DNA from: Anaerolineales bacterium
GTDB lineage: Bacteria > Chloroflexota > Anaerolineae > Anaerolineales > UBA11579
Assembly: GCA_026129255.1 (NCBI GenBank)
Contig: JAHCIJ010000001.1
Location: forward strand, 310,001-374,000
Reading direction: 5' to 3'
DNA: 64,000 bases
The notes beneath the pieces are model-generated. The model saw only the letters and a program-made list of their open reading frames with translations, searched no databases and was not told where the DNA came from. Both the position numbers and the translations under genes were made by a program. This document shows, piece after piece, positions 59,688 through 64,000 of this stretch (positions are counted from its first letter, which is position 1; every line of letters begins with the position of its first letter).

Positions 59688-60407
59688 ATGCCTAGCCCAC
59701 TCATCGGTGTCACCACCCGCAACGCGCGTTCTGAGCTGTATCAGATCGATGTCATTCAAACGCCGCGCCCGTATAGCGAAGCGCTGGTGCGCGCCGGGGC
59801 GATCCCCGTACTGATCCCGCTCAACCTACCGCTTGATAAACTGCGCGAATTGCTCGGCCGCTTGGATGGCCTCGTCTTCACTGGCGGCGGGGATATCGAG
59901 ATTCACCGCTTCAACGGCGAACCGCACGAGAAACTCTACGACCTTGACGCCGAGCGCGATGAGATCGAAATTCAACTTGTGCGCCAAGCCGCCGAAGACA
60001 GCAAGCCCTTCCTCGGTATTTGCCGCGGTCTGCAGATCACCAATGTCGCTTTCGGCGGCAGCTTATATACCCACATTGCTGACCAGATGCCCGGCGCGCT
60101 GCAGCACAGTAATTTCCCTAACCATCCCTGGGACTATTTGGCCCACCCTGTACAGGTGAACGAGGGCAGCCGCCTGGCGGAGATTCTGGGCGAGCCCATC
60201 GTCGAGGTCAACAGCCTGCACCACCAGGGCATCAAAGAGTTGGCGGCCGGCCTCAAGGCCGTAGCCAGCGCGCCGGATGGCTTGGTCGAAGCCATCGAGC
60301 TGCCCGAGCATCCCTTCGGGCTCGGCGTGCAGTGGCACCCCGAGTGCCTGCCGCAGGATGCGCGCATGCAGAACCTGTTCCGCGCGCTGGTACAGGCCAG
60401 CAGCTAG
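59688..60407 (+). CDS. Class I glutamine amidotransferase-like (peptidase C26)
   Basis: The 239-residue protein has the PuuD/gamma-glutamyl hydrolase pattern: FTGGGDIEI near residue 67, the nucleophile Cys in FLGICRGLQ, SLHHQGI and the catalytic His-Glu in QWHPECLP. Such enzymes split gamma-glutamyl bonds. Its place between the nitroreductase and cofD makes trimming of the gamma-glutamyl tail of F420 conceivable, which is only a guess. TAGAAT lies 6 bases before ATG 59688. Confidence 0.88.
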   Translation: MPSPLIGVTTRNARSELYQIDVIQTPRPYSEALVRAGAIPVLIPLNLPLDKLRELLGRLDGLVFTGGGDIEIHRFNGEPHEKLYDLDAERDEIEIQLVRQAAEDSKPFLGICRGLQITNVAFGGSLYTHIADQMPGALQHSNFPNHPWDYLAHPVQVNEGSRLAEILGEPIVEVNSLHHQGIKELAAGLKAVASAPDGLVEAIELPEHPFGLGVQWHPECLPQDARMQNLFRALVQASS

Positions 60408-60412
60408 GCGCC

Positions 60413-61345
60413 ATGAAAGTCCTTGCACTCGCTGGCGGGGTGGGTGGCGCCAAACTGGCCGATGGCTTGGCCCAGGTCCTGCCGCCCGGCGACCTCACCA
60501 TTGTTGTCAACACTGGCGATGACTTCGAGCACTTCGGCCTCACGATTTGCCCGGACCTGGATACCGTGTGCTACACGCTGGCCGGGTTAGCCAATCCCCT
60601 CACAGGGTGGGGCCGTATAGGCGAGACGCAGCAAGCCATGCACAGCATTGAAGTGCTGGGCGGGCCGAGTTGGTTCTGGCTGGGCGACCGCGACCTCGGC
60701 ACGCACCTGGAACGCACGCGCCGCCTGCGGGCGGGCGATGTGCTCAGTGCCATCACTGCAGATTTCTGCGCCGCGTGGGGCATCCGCCCGAGGGTGCTGC
60801 CGATGAGCGACCAGCCGGTGCGCACGATGGTGCACACCAACGAAGGCGAATTGGCCTTCCAGGAATATTTTGTAGCGCGCCGCTGCGAGCCGCAGGTCAG
60901 CGGCTTCCGCTTTGACGGCGTGGAGCAGGCGCAGCCCGCCCCCGGTGCGCTGGCGGCCATCGCCGCCGCCGACCTTGTGGTCGTGTGTCCCTCCAACCCC
61001 TGGGTGAGCGTGGCGCCGATCTTGGCGCTGCCGGGTATGCAGGCCGCGCTGGCGGCCAAGCCCATGTTGGCCGTCTCACCCATCATTGGCGGGCAAGCCC
61101 TCAAGGGCCCGGCCGCCAAGATGTTCAGCGAGTTGGGTATCAGCCCCAGTGCGCTGGCGGTGGCGCAGCACTATGGCAACCTGCTGCGCGGCTTCGTTTT
61201 CGATGAAGTGGACGCCGCGCAGAGCGAGGCGGTGGCCGCGCTCGGTATAATGCCCCTGGTGACCGCTACGGTGATGAAAGACCGCACCGACCGTGCTCAA
61301 TTGGCGAGCGCAGTGCTTGCCCTTGGTAGCCAACTCCTGGCATGA
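60413..61345 (+). CDS. cofD: 2-phospho-L-lactate (or phosphoenolpyruvate) transferase
   Basis: The 310-residue enzyme joins the nucleotide-activated lactyl or pyruvyl part to the deazaflavin Fo. The start MKVLALAGGVGGAKLADGL, NTGDDFEHFGLTICPDLDT and CPSNPWVSVAPIL are CofD/FbiA signatures. ATG 60413 is five bases from the previous stop. Confidence 0.95.
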   Translation: MKVLALAGGVGGAKLADGLAQVLPPGDLTIVVNTGDDFEHFGLTICPDLDTVCYTLAGLANPLTGWGRIGETQQAMHSIEVLGGPSWFWLGDRDLGTHLERTRRLRAGDVLSAITADFCAAWGIRPRVLPMSDQPVRTMVHTNEGELAFQEYFVARRCEPQVSGFRFDGVEQAQPAPGALAAIAAADLVVVCPSNPWVSVAPILALPGMQAALAAKPMLAVSPIIGGQALKGPAAKMFSELGISPSALAVAQHYGNLLRGFVFDEVDAAQSEAVAALGIMPLVTATVMKDRTDRAQLASAVLALGSQLLA

Positions 61346-61371
61346 GCCTCCCACTACCCAAGGAAACGTAG

Positions 61372-61998
61372 ATGTCAATTTGGGCCATCGTCCCCGTCAA
61401 ACCCTTGCGCCGCGGCAAGTCACGCCTAGCGCCGGTGCTGTCTGAAGATGACCGCGCCGCCCTCAATGAGCGCATGCTGGTGCACACCATCGATACGCTC
61501 AAGAGCGTGCCGGAGCTGGGCGAAGTGCTGGTAGTCAGCCGAGACCCGGCGGCGCTGGCGATCGCTCGTGAGCACGGCGCGCGCACACTGCAGGAGGATG
61601 GCGCACCGCACCTCAACGTGGCGCTGACCCGCGCCACGGCCGTGGCGCAGACCTATAAAGCCACCAGCGTGCTGGTGGTGCCGGCCGACCTGCCGCAGCT
61701 CAGCCCGGCCGATCTCTCCGCCATGTTGCAGGCCGGCAAAGACGGGCCAGCCGTGGTGATCGCCCCTGATCATCATAACGAGGGCACCAATGCGCTATAT
61801 ATCAATCCAGTGGGGTTGGTTGAATACCAATTTGGCGAGGGTTCGTTCCAGGCGCACAGCGTGGGCGCGGCAGCGGCCGGAGCTCAGCTACATATCGTGG
61901 AATTGCAATCGCTGTCTCACGATGTAGATGTTCCCGAGGACTTGGATTTTCTGCAGAGGTCTACTGTGCATAAAGGTGCAGCTAACGAAGTCGGTTAG
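61372..61998 (+). CDS. cofC: 2-phospho-L-lactate (or PEP) guanylyltransferase
   Basis: The 208-residue enzyme activates phospholactate or phosphoenolpyruvate with GTP for CofD. The start WAIVPVKPLRRGKSRLAP and VPADLPQLSPADL are typical, and a GTNALYINP segment follows. The last residues and the stop codon (VG, then TAG) lie in a GTTAGTCGATTGG repeat. The genes for Fo synthase (cofG/cofH or fbiC) are not in the window. Confidence 0.94.
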   Translation: MSIWAIVPVKPLRRGKSRLAPVLSEDDRAALNERMLVHTIDTLKSVPELGEVLVVSRDPAALAIAREHGARTLQEDGAPHLNVALTRATAVAQTYKATSVLVVPADLPQLSPADLSAMLQAGKDGPAVVIAPDHHNEGTNALYINPVGLVEYQFGEGSFQAHSVGAAAAGAQLHIVELQSLSHDVDVPEDLDFLQRSTVHKGAANEVG

Positions 61999-62018
61999 TC
62001 GATTGGTTGGTTAGTCCG
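61989..62018. repeat. CGACTAGT-type repeat, left flank of the four-helix gene
   Basis: The word TCGGTTAGTCGATTGGTTGG is followed by TTAGTCCG up to ATG 62019. Its orientation is opposite to the repeat at 62467-62505. Confidence 0.75.
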
Positions 62019-62486
62019 ATGGCAACTGTGAACCAATTCCAGGATTTGCGCGTGTGGCAGTCGGCTCGCGAATTGGTCAACCAGATTTACGTGCAAACGA
62101 ACAAACCCCCGTTTGCTAAGGATTTTGCACTGCGTGACCAGATTCGTAAGGCAGCAATTTCCGTCAGCTCTAATATTGCTGAGGGATTTGACGCTGGATA
62201 CGACAGCGAGTTTGTGCGCTTTCTAAGCTATTCGTTTCGATCAACTGCTGAGGTACAGTCGCAACTCTATATCGCCCTTGATCAGGGCTATATAGCCCAG
62301 ACAGAATTTGATGCGGTCTTCTCGATTGCAGTGGATGTCCGCAAGAAGATTCGACGATTGAGCGCATATTTGGTGGAGCATAAACGGGTCGGGCTTGTGG
62401 CTCGAGAGACTAGTGCGGCATACATAGTGGCTCCTGAGCTATTTGAGCTCCCCGATGAATTTGTATCCGACCAAGCAACTAGCTGA
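62019..62486 (+). CDS. Four-helix-bundle protein (S23 / 23S rRNA intervening-sequence type)
   Basis: The 155-residue protein matches the S23 family: FQDLRVWQSARELVNQIY, ALRDQIRKAAISVSSNIAEGFD and EFVRFLSYSFRSTAEVQSQLYIALDQGY. The family occurs in intervening sequences of 23S rRNA and, more often, as scattered genes; its function is unknown. The gene uses more A and T than its neighbours and interrupts the F420/thioesterase order. Repeats in opposite directions touch both ends, and the last seven residues (VSDQATS) are repeat-encoded, which suggests it moves with them. Confidence 0.92.
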   Translation: MATVNQFQDLRVWQSARELVNQIYVQTNKPPFAKDFALRDQIRKAAISVSSNIAEGFDAGYDSEFVRFLSYSFRSTAEVQSQLYIALDQGYIAQTEFDAVFSIAVDVRKKIRRLSAYLVEHKRVGLVARETSAAYIVAPELFELPDEFVSDQATS

Positions 62487-62505
62487 CCAAGCGACCAAAG
62501 GACTT
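62467..62505. repeat. CGACTAGT-type repeat, right flank of the four-helix gene
   Basis: CCGACCAAGCAACTAGCTGACC and GCGACCAAAGGA (shortened) follow each other; the stop codon of the four-helix gene and the AAAGGA site of the next gene lie within them. Confidence 0.75.
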
Positions 62506-62509
62506 GCTA

Positions 62510-62995
62510 ATGAGCCTTTTGCAAAAACTCCCCAATTCCAAAAACTGCTTCGCCTGTGGCATGGAGAATCCGATCGGGTTGAAGCTCGAGTTTTACGCCG
62601 ATCCCGATGTGGAGAACGGGGTTGTGGGGGCATATACCGTTCCGCAGGTCTATGAAGGCTATCCCGGCATCGTGCACGGCGGCGTCATCAGCACCATCAT
62701 GGATGAGGCCGTCAGCCGCGTCTTCATGCTCAAAGACCACAATCGTTTTATGTACACGGCGCGCCTCACCACCAAGTTTCGCAAGCATGTGCCCGTGGGC
62801 CAGCCGTTGCGCATCACCGGCGTAGCGGTGAAAGACCGCGGCCGCGTCGCCGAAGCGCGTGCCGCCATCTACGCCGCCAGCGGCGAGCTGCTGGCCGAGG
62901 GCGAAGCCCTCATGGTGGCGCTGCCGCCTGAAGACCTGACTGCGGCGGATCTGGACGATCTGGGGTGGCGCGTGTATCCGGGTGGTGACGCATGA
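62510..62995 (+). CDS. PaaI-type hotdog thioesterase
   Basis: The 161-residue protein has the hotdog fold of the PaaI group: NCFACGMENPIGLKLEFY at the start and YEGYPGIVHGGVISTIMDEAVSRVF with the HGG and catalytic Asp/Glu helix. It hydrolyses acyl-CoA thioesters. AAAGGA stands 7 bases before ATG 62510. The following gene overlaps by 4 bases (ATGA). Confidence 0.9.
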   Translation: MSLLQKLPNSKNCFACGMENPIGLKLEFYADPDVENGVVGAYTVPQVYEGYPGIVHGGVISTIMDEAVSRVFMLKDHNRFMYTARLTTKFRKHVPVGQPLRITGVAVKDRGRVAEARAAIYAASGELLAEGEALMVALPPEDLTAADLDDLGWRVYPGGDA

Positions 62996-63546
62996 GCGCC
63001 GTTGGCGTAAAAGGCAACATGTTGCAGGTCAGCGCTGACGCGCGCGTGCAAGACCTGCTGGCGCAACCAGAGCTCCCCGCTGCCTTGCATGCCATTTTGC
63101 AGCAGGAGGGTGCGCTGGAGCAGCCCGTGCTCGCCCACTTGGCGGCTGCGCCCGGCGGCTCGCGGCTGGCGGCTGCCCTCCTAGCGCTCGACGCCGAGCT
63201 GGAGTACGCCGATGGCCGCACGCAGGGCTATGGCAGCCTGCTGGCTCTGCGCGCCAGCAGCCCGGCCGATGGCCCGGCTGCGCTGCGCTTCAGCCTGCTG
63301 GCTACTTTGCAATTTTACGAATCTGAGAACACCTGGCTGGCGCTGGCACGCTGGCCCTCAGGCCGCACGCGCGTCGCCGTGGGCGGCTGGGGCGCGGCGC
63401 CCATCCTCGCCATGGATGGGCGTGACCCAAGCGGCATCCTCGAAGCCGCCGAGAACGCCCTGATGCTGGCCAGCGACGGCGCGCCGGAAGATGTGGCGCG
63501 TATGCAGGCAGTACGCCAGCTCGCCGAAGGCATCACACTCACCTGA
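62992..63546 (+). CDS. Protein resembling the C-terminal part of a CoxM/XdhB FAD subunit
   Basis: The 184-residue product has no clear family. Segments LAAALLALDAELEYADGRTQGYGSLLALR and TRVAVGGWGAAPILAMDG recall the middle and C-terminal domains of the FAD-binding subunit of xanthine/CO dehydrogenases, but the N-terminal FAD domain is missing. A true FAD subunit gene begins 101 bases downstream, so this may be a degenerate copy or an accessory protein. The start overlaps the thioesterase stop (ATGA). Confidence 0.55.
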   Translation: MSAVGVKGNMLQVSADARVQDLLAQPELPAALHAILQQEGALEQPVLAHLAAAPGGSRLAAALLALDAELEYADGRTQGYGSLLALRASSPADGPAALRFSLLATLQFYESENTWLALARWPSGRTRVAVGGWGAAPILAMDGRDPSGILEAAENALMLASDGAPEDVARMQAVRQLAEGITLT

Positions 63547-63632
63547 TCACGTCCTGAGCGCTTTCTGCAATCTGTGCATGCGTGCGCATAGGCTCGCTGT
63601 CCAGGATCGCAAGTCTCGATTAAGCGGAGGCG

Positions 63633-63638
63633 TATAAT
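63633..63638 (+). promoter_or_regulatory. -10 box of the coxM/xdhB-like gene
   Basis: TATAAT lies 9 bases before ATG 63648 at the end of a 101-base gap; no good -35 box is seen. Confidence 0.6.
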
Positions 63639-63647
63639 TGTCGCCTC

Positions 63648-64000
63648 ATGTGGTCTACCTATCTCACTGCACACACAATTGACGAAGCGCTGAGCGCCCT
63701 CAGCCAACATGGCGCGGCGGCGCGCATCGTGGCCGGAGCTACTGACCTCATCGTGGAGTTTGAGCGCGGCGCGCGCAAGGGTGTGCACACACTGATTGAC
63801 GTCACCCGTATCCTGGGTCTGGACGCCATCACGCAGGATGCGGATGGCCGCATCCACCTCGGCCCGCTGGTGACGCACAACGATTGCGCCGCCAGCCCGC
63901 TGCTGCGCCAGCAGGCGCTGCCGCTGGCGCAAGCCGCCTACGAGGTCGGCGCGCCGCAGATCCGCAACCGCAGCACGGTGGCCGGTAACCTCATCACGGC
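63648..64000 (+). CDS. FAD-binding subunit of a xanthine/CO dehydrogenase-type enzyme (3' end cut off)
   Basis: ATG 63648 opens a frame that runs off the window after 117 codons. [14 protein letters not shown] and the later [17 protein letters not shown] are the two FAD-binding loops of the CoxM/XdhB family, which passes electrons from the molybdenum centre and iron-sulfur subunits. The partner genes should lie just downstream. A TATAAT box stands 9 bases before the ATG. Confidence 0.88.
   Translation, partial: MWSTYLTAHTIDEALSALSQHGAAARIVAGATDLIVEFERGARKGVHTLIDVTRILGLDAITQDADGRIHLGPLVTHNDCAASPLLRQQALPLAQAAYEVGAPQIRNRSTVAGNLIT

Overview
The window looks like part of a bacterial chromosome of moderately high GC, most likely from the phylum Chloroflexota (class Anaerolineae or a close relative), perhaps from a metagenome assembly. 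This is inferred from the mixture of genes: a short adenosylhomocysteinase of the thermophile type, split glycine decarboxylase subunits, a coenzyme F420 gene set, many small Ser/Thr/Pro-rich lipoproteins, a PD40-repeat protein and a ParB-like serine kinase next to a cystathionine beta-synthase. No rRNA, tRNA, prophage, insertion sequence with a recognisable transposase, or CRISPR array was seen.

Layout. 1-4.4 kb: a cut-off PfkB kinase, ahcY, a YbaK-like deacylase, an NBR1-type lipoprotein and recA with a strong promoter carrying candidate LexA sites. 4.6-9.2 kb: a zinc-less S4 protein, an M23 lipoprotein coupled to a PD40 protein, and a His-rich cupredoxin. 9.4-17 kb: sulfur amino acid genes (cystathionine gamma-lyase/synthase, SerK-like kinase, cystathionine beta-synthase), then MltG, RuvX and an aminotransferase. 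17.2-24.7 kb: a class A PBP that has lost every catalytic motif, and a MarR-controlled heterodimeric ABC exporter. 25.9-27 kb: an AT-rich SIR2/DUF4917-like gene. 27-30.6 kb: the gcvH-gcvPA-gcvPB operon under a tandem glycine riboswitch. 30.7-36 kb: small membrane proteins, fmt, an aquaporin, a phosphatase and a stomatin-like protein. 36-37 kb: a cluster of inverted-repeat elements, one of which carries a GIY-YIG nuclease gene. 37-50 kb: an ABC-2 transporter with MarR, an acyl-CoA synthetase, a SET-domain protein, an EamA permease with the remnant of a second copy, ung, ArsR-SRPBCC, an acyl-CoA dehydrogenase and others. 50.7-56.6 kb: GH13, NAGPA, DUF1385, M20 and esterase genes. 56.6-62 kb: coenzyme F420 genes (npdG-like, cofE, two F420/flavin oxidoreductases, FbiB-C-like nitroreductase, cofD, cofC). 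62-64 kb: a four-helix-bundle protein, a thioesterase and the start of a xanthine/CO dehydrogenase-type cluster.

Three patterns cut across the window. First, nearly every gap longer than about 80 bases is filled by one of at least five unrelated families of inverted-repeat elements, whose ends often supply the stop codon and last residues of genes. In the best documented family, conserved ends flank a core that differs between copies but always stays self-complementary, and one copy encloses a GIY-YIG gene; a second family brackets a four-helix-bundle gene in the same way. This is the best candidate for an undescribed system here. Second, at least 15 genes have a TANNNT -10 box exactly 6 (sometimes 7 or 9) bases before the start codon, which predicts leaderless mRNAs. 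Third, methyl-cycle and sulfur genes (adenosine kinase-like, ahcY, CBS, CGL, SerK) and F420 genes are grouped so that their joint roles can be read from the order.
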